From: Neoceratodus forsteri
Lineage: Eukaryota > Chordata > Ceratodontiformes > Ceratodontidae
Reading direction: 5' to 3'
Assembly: GCA_016271365.2 (NCBI GenBank)
Contig: CM057454.1
Span: 693,299,501 to 693,363,500 of the forward strand
Length of the DNA stretch: 64,000 nucleotides
A program made the translations under genes and the position numbers. The notes under the pieces were generated by a model. It did no database searches. It was not told the origin of the DNA and saw only the letters and a program-made list of their open reading frames with translations. This document shows positions 42,771-53,904 of the stretch, piece after piece; the stretch's first letter is position 1; each line of letters starts with the position of its first letter.

Positions 42771-44994
42771 TTTTTCCACAAGTTAACTGTCACACTTCCA
42801 CATGTGCTTCACAGGCTCCAAATGGCTACTCTGTGCTAACTTTCTTTGCTTCCATTCTCTTTGGACCAACAGGTTATGTCTACAAACCACCACCTCCCCC
42901 TCAACAAACTGATGTGACTTTGTTATAAAGGATGATGCAACAATTCCTGCATGTCAAAAGGGTAGTGGGACTGAGCTGGTGCCACACTCATGTTAAAGAC
43001 AAGTCCCCTCTAATCTTGATGGCACCTTTCCCTGGTCCTCCTCCACCTCCTCCTCTGTTTGTCTGAATGCCTGGGACACCTAACTGGGCACCCTCCTTGA
43101 TTTGCCAACTGATTCAGGATGACACCATTTCTACTTGTGCCTTTGTCAAACAACAAGGCTCCGTAGTTTTTTTCCTGCAAAACAGCTCACGATACTGAGT
43201 GAACTATCCAAGACTGACAGTAATACTGTGGGTTTCCAAGCACCCATTCCCATCCACAAACTCAGCATCTCCTGTTCATATCCCTCAGACAGACTGATAT
43301 AGTAAGTAATGCTTGACCCAGTCTGAAGAGGTAGTGGGAAAATTCAGTCAGTCAGATAGGGTGCTGGGGCTGCCATCCCTGGAATTCACATCAATGTGAG
43401 CATTGTCAATGCTATTTCATGTGTACCTGCCAGCACTGGCTTCTGAAGGTTTTACTAGATGGATTACATCTCCCACCACCCAACATGGACCCATCTGTCA
43501 CTGCATTGGGTGGCAGCAATGGACACTGGTGGTAACTAATGTGGATGCTCACTATGTGGGGGCTACTACTCCCCAGTATCCTTCTATTGGTCACTGCTCC
43601 TTAAGGGGAGTGTTATTGTTAAAGTTTAACTGTTGTTCAAGTTACTGTTGTGTTTCCTCTGCTGAAGGGGGTTTGAGCTCTGTTGTTTCTAGGGAAAAGG
43701 GACAGAATAACACAACAAAGTGGAAGAGAGATTACATCAGACTTAGTAATATATTAAATCTTTAGCCTATGCAGCCTAGACCAGCCATGTCTATGTTCCC
43801 CACCCACCCTCACCAAGATTACCCTCTACTACCCTCTAATGGTGGCTTTTTCCTCTGCCCTACCCTTATCCTTCCTTCTTCTGTGTTGTCCCAGACTCCA
43901 ATCACCCAACTTCAGATGGGATATAGTTCTGAAACCTGGGCACCAAATGCTGCTTACATTCTGCCCCAACCCATAGTTTTGAGTACCACTCACTCTGCCC
44001 TGACTGCCACTATGCTTTGGGCCCTCTCTCCCCAGGCTCAGATGAATCATATGTGTTCAATGTGTTTTGATGTGGCTCCTGGTCAGATTGATAGGGTGTT
44101 AACAGGCACCCTGGCCAAGTAAAACTATTTAACCCAACACTTGGGTACAGTCAGGAACAGCCTTTAGGGTTGTCTCTCTCCTTTTACCTGAAGGTCACCC
44201 TGGTGACCAGTCAAGTAAATGAGGAGCCCCCCTCCTAAGGACTCTCAACTACAGACTGATCATTTAGTATATGCCCCCCGTCAGTTCCAGTGGTGAGGCT
44301 TCCAAAGCTCTAGTGCAGGATTGCTGACATGTGAGGCACCTGATCACAATCTGGCAGAACTTGTAAGGTTCTACCTGCGCCCCCAATTGATTCCAGCCTC
44401 CCCACCTCCCTCTTCCCTCATATAACCCCACAAACTTCTAAGTGGATCCCCTTCCCCACACCACTCTGGTCTGGCCTAGTCATGACTGGGAATGACCCTT
44501 CCTCCAGCAGAATGCAAGGATTGTACTGTGTCTATGCCTTAATTTTCTTAGTAAACTCCTTATGTTAAACTATTCATGGTATTTCAAGTGATAACTATAT
44601 AGAGGTTTACAGTAGCTGTTCTTTACTGCATGCACAGTTCAGACTCACCACACAAGGACGGCAGATAAATGTATTTTCCTACCCCGCTGGCTAAGTATGA
44701 GCACAGGAGTTAGTATGACTTCTACTCTAAGGATTCATAATAGTAAAAACATTCACCTTACTAGGATACATGTTATTATATGTATACTTAGTTTTTCTAC
44801 AAAATGTGCATGTACACCTAGATCATGAATTACTCTTCTTTTCATCACAAATGTTCTGCGTAGGCTTTAGTCATGGAAACTGGCAAACTATTCAGGGGCT
44901 CTCTAATGCTTATTACATATATACTCCAGACACCACCTTCACTTTGCAGTCCACACTCCTCCCTTAGGTTCTTTTGCTGTACATTTCCAAGACA
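42771..44994. other. Unassigned 2.2 kb between a LINE fragment and the Tx1 ORF2
   Basis: Two plus-strand frames of 117-120 codons (43403-43765 and 43769-44122) overlap minus-strand frames and lack conserved motifs. Part may be Tx1 inter-ORF spacer; the rest is probably another decayed element. About 44560-44994 leads directly into the endonuclease. Confidence 0.35.
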
Positions 44995-46071
44995 GAACCC
45001 CATTTTTTCAGTTGTCCATAGTGGCCTCTATTACATTTGTGTCCTGGAATGTTCATGACTGAAACTGACCTGTCAAAAGGAAGAATGTTTTGTCTAGGAT
45101 CATGCCTCTAAATGCCAGAGTTGCCTTTTTACAAGAAACTAAACTCTGTAAGGAGGAGGAGCTCACACCGAAAAGAGCATGCATAGGCTTGGAGGTTCAT
45201 AGGTGTGACCCTAGCTCAGAAGCCAGGGTGTCTATTCTCATCCACAAGTCCCTCAAGTGATCTTTGGAGGCACAGGCCTCAAATTCAGAAGCTAGATGGG
45301 TGGTAGCCAAACGTGGTATCCCAGAAGGGCCTGTACTTCTGGCCAATGTTTATGCCACTATTATGATGACCCCACCCTCTTCAATTCCCTCAGTCAGTCC
45401 TTATTGGACATGGCACCACCTAACACCCCTTTGTGGATAGGTGGGATTTAACCTCAGACTAGATCACTGTATCGACAGGAACTCCAGGAAGCTGGAATTG
45501 TATAACAGGGCACTGGCTGCAGTGCGGGAGCTTGTGTCAGTGCACTCCTTGACTGATATTTGACACAAACAGGACCCCATGGTTCTGGACTACTCACATT
45601 TTTCTACCTCTCACTTTGCCTCAGTCAGACTAGATTTTTGTCTAACCTCCACCCTGATGTCACAAATGGTACACACCTCTCACATTGCTCCTTTGTACTT
45701 GTTGGATCATGTGCCAGTGACACCCACAGTAGCATGGGCCCCGCTTAATCCTCCATTTGGAGGCTTGACCCCTTCTGCAGCAGGACCCAAAAATTGTACC
45801 TTGGTGCTGGAAGGAGGCTGCATCAGTCTTCCAACTAATGACATTGGGACACATCCAAGGCCATTCTTTTGGAGGTTTTTAAAGCCTATCTCCATGGCCT
45901 TATTATGGAGTATGTTAGCATACACTTTAGGATCTGTCATACATTTACAGGTATGTGGCTGCTAGGCATGAGGTGAGGGAGAAGTAACAAAAAGCACTCA
46001 AGGCTGACTTAGCTGTCAAGAAAATGGAGCTACAAAAAGCCACTCCCTCACAGATACCCACTCTTTTACTT
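44995..46071 (+). pseudogene. Tx1-like ORF2, APE-type endonuclease region
   Basis: It starts near 45030 with TFVSWNVHD (family SWNV.GL) and VKRKNVLSRIMPLNARVAFL, QETKLCKEEEL. EARVSILIHKSL, ARWVVAKRGIPEGPVLLANV and YATIMMTP follow ('...NVYAP'). Farther on are LDHCIDRNSRKL, LVSVHSLTDI, then MVLDYSHFSTSHFASVRLDF (equivalent to 'YTFYS..H.S.SRIDFFL') and TSHIAPLYLLDHVPVTPTVA (the 'SDH.PV' motif reads LDHVPV). Several stops. A CR1 element interrupts the downstream linker at 46072, and Tx1 sequence resumes at 50795. Confidence 0.82.
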
Positions 46072-46458
46072 AGCTTGGCAGAAGACACCAGGAGAAAGGA
46101 CGGCTGTGTGACTGGACTTCTCTACTGGGACTAAAGAAGTAGAACTCTTGTACTTGGAACTTTAATTTAGGGTAAAAAAAAACTAACAAACAAAACAAAA
46201 AAAAAGTATGTGTTTCTCTAAGTTAACTGAACTGAATGGTTATCTGAACAGTTATCTAGGTGTAGATCTCAGGTGATTGAAAGGACTTGATAGCTGTGAG
46301 GTTTAAATTACTTGTAGAAAGATCTAGTAAGTAGGGGGAGTGGCTTAGCTAGAAGGAAGCTACATTTAAAGACTGCCTTAAAAATATTTTGCTAGTAGCT
46401 TGGCAGAAGACACTAGGAGAAAGGACTGCTGTGTGACTGGACTTCTCTACTGGGACTA
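46072..46458 (+). promoter_or_regulatory. Tandemly repeated 5' module of the CR1 (period 325 bp)
   Basis: A 62-bp block starting AGCTTGGCAGAAGACACCAG and ending TCTACTGGGACTA occurs at 46072-46133 and again at 46397-46458, with only three differences. The element starts exactly with the first copy. A repeated 5' unit of this kind recalls the monomeric promoters of some LINEs; promoter activity here is an inference. Confidence 0.7.
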
Positions 46459-46807
46459 TATTGCCCTCCTTCCCTCCTCTCCTTCCTCCCACCCAAAGCT
46501 AGTTCTACTTTTATAGGCACAGAATTTGACTGACAACAGGAACTTCCTGTTTGGGAGCAGGAAGTGAGTGATCACAAAGCACAAAAGACCCACCATCCTA
46601 GAAGGGCAAGAGTAGCTCTTGGCCCCTCTAGCTGCTGGAGGTCTGCCTCTGAGCAAGTAAGGGGTCTACTGAGAAATATAGGATATTTTTGTCTCAGAAC
46701 AGGACAATCAGGAGCTTAAAGGGCACACAGGCAGAAAGTAAGGAGAGAGAGAAAAAAACAGAGGAAAGAGTAAGGATTACAAACAGTTAAGGGGCCAGAA
46801 ATAAGAC

Positions 46808-47734
46808 ATGATGGGAGTGGTGCAGTGCAGTGGCTGTGGAGCAGCAGTCTTCTGGGAGACATTCTGGAGGATGCGGTGTTGTCCCATCTGCAGGCACCTC
46901 TCTGGGCTGAGGGAGGAGGTTGTTCATCTCCAGGCTGAGTTGGTCAGGATTTGTGGGACCTCCTCTTCCATCCAGGGACCACCAGTGCCACTGCCGTGGC
47001 CTCAGAGGTTGCCAAGAAAGAGGAGCAGTTCGACCACAGTGGGCTCAGGGAGGGTGAGGGTGGTGGAACAGAGGTGCATCCCTCCAGTTGTACCTCTCCA
47101 CAATTCCTATGCCATTCTGACAAAGTGTGGCTCCTCTATAGAGGCACCTGTAGTGGAGACCAAGGAGGATGCTGGGAACCTCCACAAAGGAGACCCACAG
47201 GAGGGTGGCAGGGGAACCCGCAGGGGAAGGAAACAACTCCTGGTGGGGGACTCCATTGTTAGGAAGGTAGAATTGGGGGAGGAAGGGGAGAGGGAGGTAA
47301 GATGCCTGCCTGGTGCCATGGCTTGGAGGGACAGGGAGTGAATCCTCAGGATTGCTGGAGCAGCTGCACAGGGGAGGAAGCTGGATGTCATTGTCCACCT
47401 AGGGACAAATGACTTGGCTAAGAAAGGGATTAGAGAAGTGCAGGAAGAGTTTGTGGAATTGGGGAGGGGCCTTAGACAAGTAGCACGCATGGTAACATTC
47501 TCGGAGATGCTGCCCATCTATGGCATAGGAGAGGCTAGGGTGTTCCGCACCATGGGATTCAATCAGTGGTTGAAAAACTGGTGTGGAGCTCAGGGATTTG
47601 GCTTCATTGGGGACTGGGGGTCCACCTGGAGTGATGCAAGCCTAAACTGGCATGATGGGCTGCATCTGTCCAGGAGGGGAACCAGGATCCTAGGTGATAG
47701 GTTTAAATGCTTCATTGGCAAGCATTTAAATTAG
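46808..47734 (+). pseudogene. CR1 ORF1 with N-terminal Cys-rich motif and C-terminal esterase-like domain; one in-frame TGA
   Basis: The ATG at 46808 opens a frame of 308 codons broken only by TGA at 47339-47341. The N-terminus has a cysteine cluster (CSGCGAAVFW, RMRCCPICRHLSGLREEVVH), a putative zinc-binding motif followed by a helix. A basic, proline-rich middle follows (PRKRSSSTTVG, then RRGRKQ). The esterase/SGNH-like domain starts at LLVGDSIVRKVE and continues with CLPGAMA, KLDVIVHLGTNDLAKKGI, MGFNQWLKNWC and DGLHLSRRGTRIL, ending KHLN. GDS, GTND and the terminal D..H motif needed for the SGNH fold are all present. CR1 ORF1 esterase domains are established for the family. The stop falls between the GDS and GTND blocks. 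Confidence 0.88.
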
Positions 47735-47916
47735 CCAAGGGGGGAGGCACTGGAAAGGAGCAGGAAAATCCTAGCCCCCCAAAAAAATCATGGTAGTAAT
47801 TGTGGTAAACACCAACATAGAGGTGTGGAAGTAGAAGGCAGGGTAAATGGAGAAAGTAAAGGCAAGAAGGACAGGGATGGGGCAAAAGGAGTAAGGCCAT
47901 CAGGAAATGGAGGATA

Positions 47917-50663
47917 ATGAGTACCAATGCCCATAGTCTAGGCAACAAGCTCCCTGAGCTGGTGGCCTTGATGTAAGAGGGATGCCTGGATATCATAGCA
48001 GTCACAGAAACATGGTACACAGAGAACCATGGCTGGGTTGTTAACATACCAGGGTACATAACCTACAGGAGAGACAGGCAGGGGAGAAGAGGGGGAGGAG
48101 TAGCTCTCTATGTAAAGGAAGGGATAAAAGCAACTGAACAAAAAGAGTAAACAGGAGGAGATGAGGCACTGTGGGGTCACCTGGAGACAGGAAAGGGCAC
48201 TACAATCCGCACAGGGGTTGTGTACAGACCCCCATGTCAGAGGGAGGGAGGGAATGGACAAGGATATGATAGAAGGCATTCTTAGAATGGCAGAGAAAGG
48301 GGAGATACTGTTGATGGGAGACCTGAATATGCCAGATGTTAACTGGAGCACATTTGCTGCAGCCACATCCAAGAGCAGGGCCATTCTTGATGCCCTACAG
48401 GTGGCAAACCTCAGACAGCTAGTTTCAGAACCCACTCGTGAGGGAGCAATTTTAGACTTCGTACTCTCAAACAGGGGCAGTGAGAGGATCTCAGATTTAG
48501 AAGTGGGTAGCCATCTGGGAACAAATGACCATCAAACAGTGTGGTTCACATTAAACTCAGCTACAGAGTCAAGCCATACAAAAGTGAGGGTACTGGACTT
48601 CAGGAGGGATGACTTTGGCAAGATAGGAGAGTGCCTCAGAAAAGCACTAGCAAACAGGCTAGAAGGAGGTGTGGAGCAACAATGGGAAATCATCAAACTG
48701 CCATCACAGAGGCAACAAGCCTTTGTGTGAAGCAAATAAACAAATCAAAACTAAAGAAAAGCCACAATGGTTCTCAAAAGAGGTGGCTGTGAAAGTCAGG
48801 AAGAAAGATAGATTCCAGAAGTGTAAGGAACACAGAAGGAGCAGGACAGAGAGCTGTACCAGTTAAGGCAGAAGGAAGCAGGGAGGGAAGTCAGAATAGC
48901 AAAGGCCCAAACTAAGGAAAAGATAGCCAACTCGGTTAAGAAGGGGGATAAAACATTTTTATAGGTACATCAGTGAGTGTAGAAAGACAAAGGGAGGGAT
49001 AGTGAGGCTGAACAGAATGAACGGTGGGAGGGCAGAGGGGGACAGTGAAAAAGTGGGGATACTGAACAAATATTTCTGCTCAGTATTCACAAAAAAGGAG
49101 GGGGAGGTGCCTAATCCAATTAACAGAAGAACTCTTGATAGGTGGGTCGATCTCAGTCCATTCACAGAAGAAAGGGTTCTGCAAGAACTCCTAAAACTGA
49201 AGGTGGACAAAGCAATGGGGTCTGATGGAATTCACCCCATAATTCTAAAAGAATTAAGGCTGGAACTAGTGAAACCACTGGCTACTCTTTTTAATAAATC
49301 ATGGGAGGATGATGTGGTACCTGAGGACTGGAGGAAGGCGGATGTGATTCCCCTTCACAAAAGTGGGACCAAGACACAGGCAGGAAACTACAGACCTGTC
49401 AGTCTGACCTCTGTGGTAGGGAAAGTGATGTAGTCACTTCTGAAGGAAAGAATAGTTGAGTACCTAGAGGCCAGTGGGGCACAGGACCCAAGGCAGCATG
49501 GGTTCACAGTGGGAAGGTCATGTCAGACGAATCTAATAGATTTCTTTGACTGGGTGACCAAAGTAGTAGAACAGGGAGGGGCTGTAGACATGGCCTACCT
49601 AGACTTTAGCAAGGCATTTGACACAGTCCCACACAAAAGATTAATAGTCAAATTAACCAGCCTGGGAGTGGGTCCCAGGGTGGTAGCCTGGGTAAAGCAT
49701 TGGCTGGACAACAGGACACAGAAGGTAATTGTAAATGGAGTCCACTCTGAAGAAAGAGGGAAGAGGGGTTACTAGGGGGGCACCGCAGGGTTCAGTATTG
49801 GGTCCAGTCCTTTTAATATCTTCATCAGTGACATTGCAGAGGGACTGGAAGGAAGAGTATGCCTCTTTGCAGATGACACAAAGATCTGCAACAGGGTTGA
49901 TACACAAGGAGGCGTGGAAAGGATGAGACGGACTTGGCAAGGATGGAGAATGGTCAGAAGTATGGCAGCTAGTTCAATGCAAAGAAGTGCAAAATAATGC
50001 AGCTGGGAAACAAAACCCAGGGAAGAATACACAATGGGAGGAGGTAGTAACAACAACAAAAAGAAAGGGGTAATCATATCAGATGACTTTAAGGTTAGCA
50101 AGCAATGTGAGGAAGGCAGTAGGAGGCTGGGGGTATTCTGGGATGCATAGGAAGAGGCATCAGCAGCAGAAAACAGGAAGTTGTTATCCCTCTGTACAGA
50201 CAGTTGGTGAGACCCCATCTGGAGTACTGTGTCCAGTTCTGGAGACCCCATCTCTGCAAAGACATAGACAGGATAAAGGCAGTCCAGAGGAGGGTAACTA
50301 AAATGGTGCAGGGTCTGCAAGAGAAGCCGTATGAGGAGAGACTAAAGGAGCTTAATATGTACAGTATACCCTTGAGGAAAGAAGGGAGAGGGGGGACATG
50401 ATAGAAACTTTTAAGTACCTCAGTGGAAACAACAAAGTCCAAGAGGGTAGCATCTTTCAGAAAGAGACGTGCAAGAACAAGGGGACACAATTTAAAGATG
50501 GGGGTGGTTCAGGGGCAATGTAAGGAAGTATTATTTCACAGAGAGGGTAGTGGATACATGGAACAGCCTTCCTGAGGAGGTTGTGGGGTCTAAAACTGTG
50601 GGAGAATTCAAGAATGCATGGGACAGACATAAGACAATTCTTATGGGGGGTAGGAAGAAATAG
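47917..50663 (+). pseudogene. CR1 ORF2 (endonuclease and reverse transcriptase), frameshifted
   Basis: The ATG at 47917 gives MSTNAHSLGNKLPELVALM, then DIIAVTETWYTENHGWVVN, GGGVALYVKEGI and VVYRPP. A frame change gives LLMGDLNMPDVNWS, ILDFVLSNRGS and LGTNDHQTVWFTL (endonuclease, to about 48560). The RT includes KVDKAMGSDGIHPIILKELR, VPEDWRKADVIPLHKSGTKT, NYRPVSLTSVVGKVM, RQHGFTVGRSCQTNLIDFFD and AYLDFSKAFDTVPHKRLIVK. GAPQGSVLGPVL comes next, then after frameshifts VCLFADDTKICNRVDTQ, with FADD intact at 49866-49877. The C-terminus is WNSLPEEVVGSKTVGEFKNA...ILMGGRKK, stop at 50661-50663. At least five frame breaks disable it. Confidence 0.9.
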
Positions 50664-50794
50664 GCTGTTGGTTAACTAGGATCTGCGGCCTATCCTGTAG
50701 GTAGGGAAATGGGCAGACTAGATGGGCCAAGCGGTCCTTATCTGCTGTCAAAGTCTATGTTTCTACGTTTCTATGTTTCTATGTTAGAAACATT

Positions 50795-52576
50795 AGATCT
50801 CCTCACATAAGTCTTAATACCCTGTCTGACAAAAAGGCTAAATTGACAATGCTTCACCTGAAGCACATACTTGGACAGAGAGGAAAGCGCTAGTTGACTG
50901 CTGTCAAACTGGTTGCACAAGCAACAAGCTGATTGACACATAGATGGTCTAAGGGATTTTATAGGTGAACTGCACTTCCTTCCACAGTGGGTCAATGAAA
51001 TCATGCACTCCATCTATGCACAGTTATACTCCTCTCAGAGCCCACTACAAGAAGCTAAATTGAAAGAGTTTTTGAATGGCCTTCCACCTCTCACACTGAC
51101 ACTGAGCCAGAAAAAGAGCCTTGATGTCCCCCTCACCTTAATGGAGAGTAAAACCACAATTACTGCTTTTGTCCCACATAAAGCTCCAGGTAATAATGGC
51201 ATGCAATTGATTTATACCCGCTCATCCCAGACATAGTTTCTGCTATTCTGCAATCAGTATTCCAGGAAACCAACAAGTGCTCCTTCCACTCCCCTCAATG
51301 GGAGAAGCCCTGATTATAGTCCTCAACAAAGAGGGCAAGGATCCCACTCAGCTGGGTAGCTATAGGCCTATTTCACTCATAAATGTGGATGGTAAGGCTT
51401 AACCAAAGCTCTAGCCACATGGTTGGAATCCATCCTCCCTCACCTTATTTTCTCCTCCCAAGTGGAGTTTGTGAAGGGACACTATAGTGAGGACCACCAT
51501 AGGGTATTTTTTCCCTGATATCTCTGGCAGCATCTGTACCCTCTACAGCTGTAGCTGTTGCCATTGATTTTGAGAAGGCTTTTCACTCAGTGGAGGTGGG
51601 ATACCTCCATGCAATCTTGATTTTGGGCTCCAATTTGGAGGCTGGGTCCAAATATTATTTACACACTCCTCCGCCATAGTCCTGACCAATTTGATCCTCT
51701 CCACACCATTTGACTTGCAGCAGGGGCACCCTTCAGGGCTGTCCTCTGACCCCCCCTCCTTTTCATCCTGGCCATTGAGTTGTTGGCTATCACTATTAGA
51801 CACATCCAGGCCTCCAGGGCATCTGGTAGGGCCAGCTAGGCATAAACACCCTGCTTTATGCTGATGACTGTTTGGAGCTCCTTTGGGATGCATCAGTGGG
51901 CATCTCAGCCCTGCTTACTCTCCTGGAAGATGTGCAGGCAGTCCCAGGCCAGAAGACAAATCCCACTAAAACAGAAAGCCTTCTAATGAAGTAATCATAC
52001 ACTAAAGGTGTGGTCACTCCTCATTGGTCTCTTTAAAGTATTAAATAAATACCTTGGTATATGGATCCGCCCTGAACTGAAAGGAGTGATTGTGGGCAAC
52101 CTGACCCCCATCCTAAATGAAATTTATGGAAAACTACACCCACTGGAAGCTTCTGCACCTATCCTTGGCAGGGAAAATTTTGTCCATAAAAGTAACAATG
52201 GCTCCCAAAACTATATGTTGCATGGCTCAATTGACAATCCCCATATCCATTGGCCAGTTCACCAAGTTTCATTCACTGATAGGGGGTTTCTAATGGGAAA
52301 GGAAGCCTCCCTGTGACAGCAGGGCAAAACCTTGGGCTAACTGGAAAAGAGGTGGTTGGGGTCTGCCTTGGTTTTCTGTCTATGTGGCCTTCGGATATGC
52401 GCAAAATCTCCAATGGCTTTCACACCCCTCCCCCTTTTGACCGCCGCTATGGGTCACCATCCTTGTTATGGGACAACCAGGTAACCCAATTGGCCACCTA
52501 TACATGCTGTCCACTAAGCTTAATAAAAAGAACCCCATGTTGCTACCTACCTTTTGGGTGTGGATAAAGTTGGAAC
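50795..52576 (+). pseudogene. Tx1-like ORF2, linker and reverse transcriptase (first copy)
   Basis: This continues the endonuclease at 44995-46071. The linker is LHFLPQWVNEIMHSIYAQLY, followed by LTLSQKKSLDVPLTLMESKT. The RT block is FVPHKAPGNNGMQLIYTR ('...GKSPGPDG...EFY'). SLISLAASVPSTAVAVAIDF precedes EKAFHSVEVGYL (motif A), and GTLQGCPLTPPSFH is motif B. TLLYADDCLELLW is motif C, YADD intact at 51857-51868. TNPTKTESLLMK and YLGIWIRPELKG are followed by LTGKEVVGVCLGFLS (thumb). Numerous stops. A truncated CR1 is inserted at 52577, and the homology resumes at about 53500. Confidence 0.82.
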
Positions 52577-53490
52577 ATAGAAACATAGAAACACAGAATT
52601 TGACGGCAGATAAGGACCGCTTGGCCCACCCAGTCTGCCCATTTCCCTACCTACTGGATAAGCTGCAGATCCTAGTTAGCCAGCAGCCTACTTCTTCCTA
52701 CGCCCACCCCCTAGAATTGCCTTATGACTGTCCCATGCATGCTTGAATTCCACCACTGATTTTGACTCCACAACCTCCTCCAGAAGGCCGTTCCATGCAT
52801 CCACAACCCTCTCTGTGAAAAAATACTTCCTTAAATTACCTCTGAGCTGCCCCCCATCTTCAAATTGTGCCCTCTTGTTCTTGCACACCTCTTTTTTTGA
52901 AAGATGCTATCCTCTTGGACTTCGTTGATTCCCTTGAGGTACTTGAACTTTTCTATCATATCCCCCCTCTCCCACCTTTCCTCGAGGCTATACATATTAA
53001 GCTCCTTTTGTCTCTCTTCATATGTCTTCCGGTGCAGACCCTGCACCATTTTAGTTGCCCTCCTCTGGACAGCTTCCATCCTGTCTATGTCTTTGCGGAG
53101 ATTGGGTCTCCAGAACTGCACACAGTACTCCAGATGGGGTCTCACCAGCTGTCTGTACAGAGGGACAATAACTTCCTGTTTTCTACTGGTGATGCCTCTC
53201 CCTATGCATCCCAGTATCCCCCCAGCCCTCCTTGCTGCCCTCTCACATTGCTTGCCCACCTTTAGGTCATCTGATATGACTACCCCCAGGTCCCTTTCCA
53301 TTTTTGTTGTTAGTATCTCACCCCCCATTGTGTACTCTTCCCCTGGGTTTTTATTTCCCAGGTGCATTACCTTGCACTTCCTAGCATTGACTCTAAGCTG
53401 CCATGCATTTGACCATTCCTCTAACCTTGCCAAGTCCCTTCTCATCCTTTCCACCCCACCCTGTGCATCAACTCTGTTGCAGATCTTTGT
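52577..53490 (-). mobile_element. 5'-truncated CR1 LINE, minus strand, youngest-looking copy
   Basis: The 3' end (52577 onward on the plus strand) is 'acatagaaacatagaaacacagaatttgacggcagataaggacc', the mirror of the CR1 3' end at 50690-50790. The 5' truncation point is near 53490 in the RT, shortly after the position where the catalytic box would be ('gttgcagatctttgtgga'). It interrupts Tx1 ORF2. Comparison with the duplicate Tx1 segment at 54690-54730 shows the empty-site sequence ('aaaggttggaaacctag'). A possible short target repeat is 'gttggaac' versus 'gtggaaac'. Confidence 0.9.
52831..53454 (-). pseudogene. CR1 ORF2 C-terminal fragment, 207 codons still open
   Basis: This covers the RT palm end, thumb and C-terminal region: MERMRRDLARLEEWSNAWQL, RVNARKCKVMHLGNKNPGEE, ERDLGVVISDDLKVGKQCER, GILGCIGRGITSRKQEVIVP, LVRPHLEYCVQFWRPNLRKD, IDRMEAVQRRATKMVQGLHR and DMIEKFKYLKGINEVQ. 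The frame lacks the last 'WNGLLEEVVESKSVVEFKHA' part, which follows in another frame at 52888-52688. It lacks the catalytic motifs because of 5' truncation. The open frame and close match to the other CR1 copies suggest recent insertion; it encodes no functional enzyme. Confidence 0.9.
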
Positions 53491-53904
53491 GGAAACTTAA
53501 CTCCGCACATCACTCACCCCAATTTTTCCACTGTCATTGTGGAGGAATCCCCTGCTGACTGTGGGTGGTGTACAGATTTGCTGTAACTCCTGGAACAGGA
53601 GGGAAATACTCTGCATAGCTGATATGTGGCAACCCAATATCTCCCATCTTGACTCATTTGAGAACCTCAAGAGGCATGATGGCCTCCCCAAGCAGATTTC
53701 TTGAGGTTCCTTCAAATGCACAGTGGGGTGGACAGCTGCCTCAAAAAAATGTCTCCAAGGGTTTTTGGCTAGGCCATCCCCCCAACTTACAAGCCAGTCT
53801 TAGAGTCTCATGGGGCAGGGATAACCTGATCTATAAACAAAAGTATCCAAAGCACCCTGGGCCCTTTGTGAGAGGTGAGGTGTAAGTAAGCACAAGCTTT
53901 GAGC
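53491..53904 (+). pseudogene. Tx1-like ORF2, C-terminal part after the CR1 insertion (first copy)
   Basis: HPNFSTVIVEESPADCGW and CTDLL, then YVATQYLPS and PQADFLRFLQMHSG, resume the thumb/C-terminal region broken off at 52576. The same residues recur at about 54715-54900 of the second copy (for example SVY.S.RT.GT and FGRPAPSILTHLRNSGG), confirming continuity. Decayed. Confidence 0.7.

Larger units (their letters stand above)
46072..50790 (+). mobile_element. Nearly full-length CR1 LINE, plus strand
   Basis: It contains a 5' region with a tandemly repeated module, ORF1 (46808-47734), ORF2 (47917-50663) and a 3' UTR. The 3' end has 'aactaggatctgcggcctatcctgtaggtagggaaatgggcagactagatgggcc', ending in repeated TTTCTATG (about 50757-50785). 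Its length of 4.7 kb is close to a complete CR1. It is inserted in the Tx1 ORF2 linker, so it is younger than that LINE. It carries the best-preserved set of CR1 protein domains in the window but has stops and frameshifts. CR1 elements usually leave little or no target duplication, and none is seen. Confidence 0.9.

Noticed and set aside
43403..43765. Possible Harbinger-type nuclease peptide (VTNVDAHYVGATTPQYP)
   Set aside because: It resembles 'NVDARYPGSTHD' for about a dozen residues only; no supporting blocks upstream or downstream and no catalytic set.
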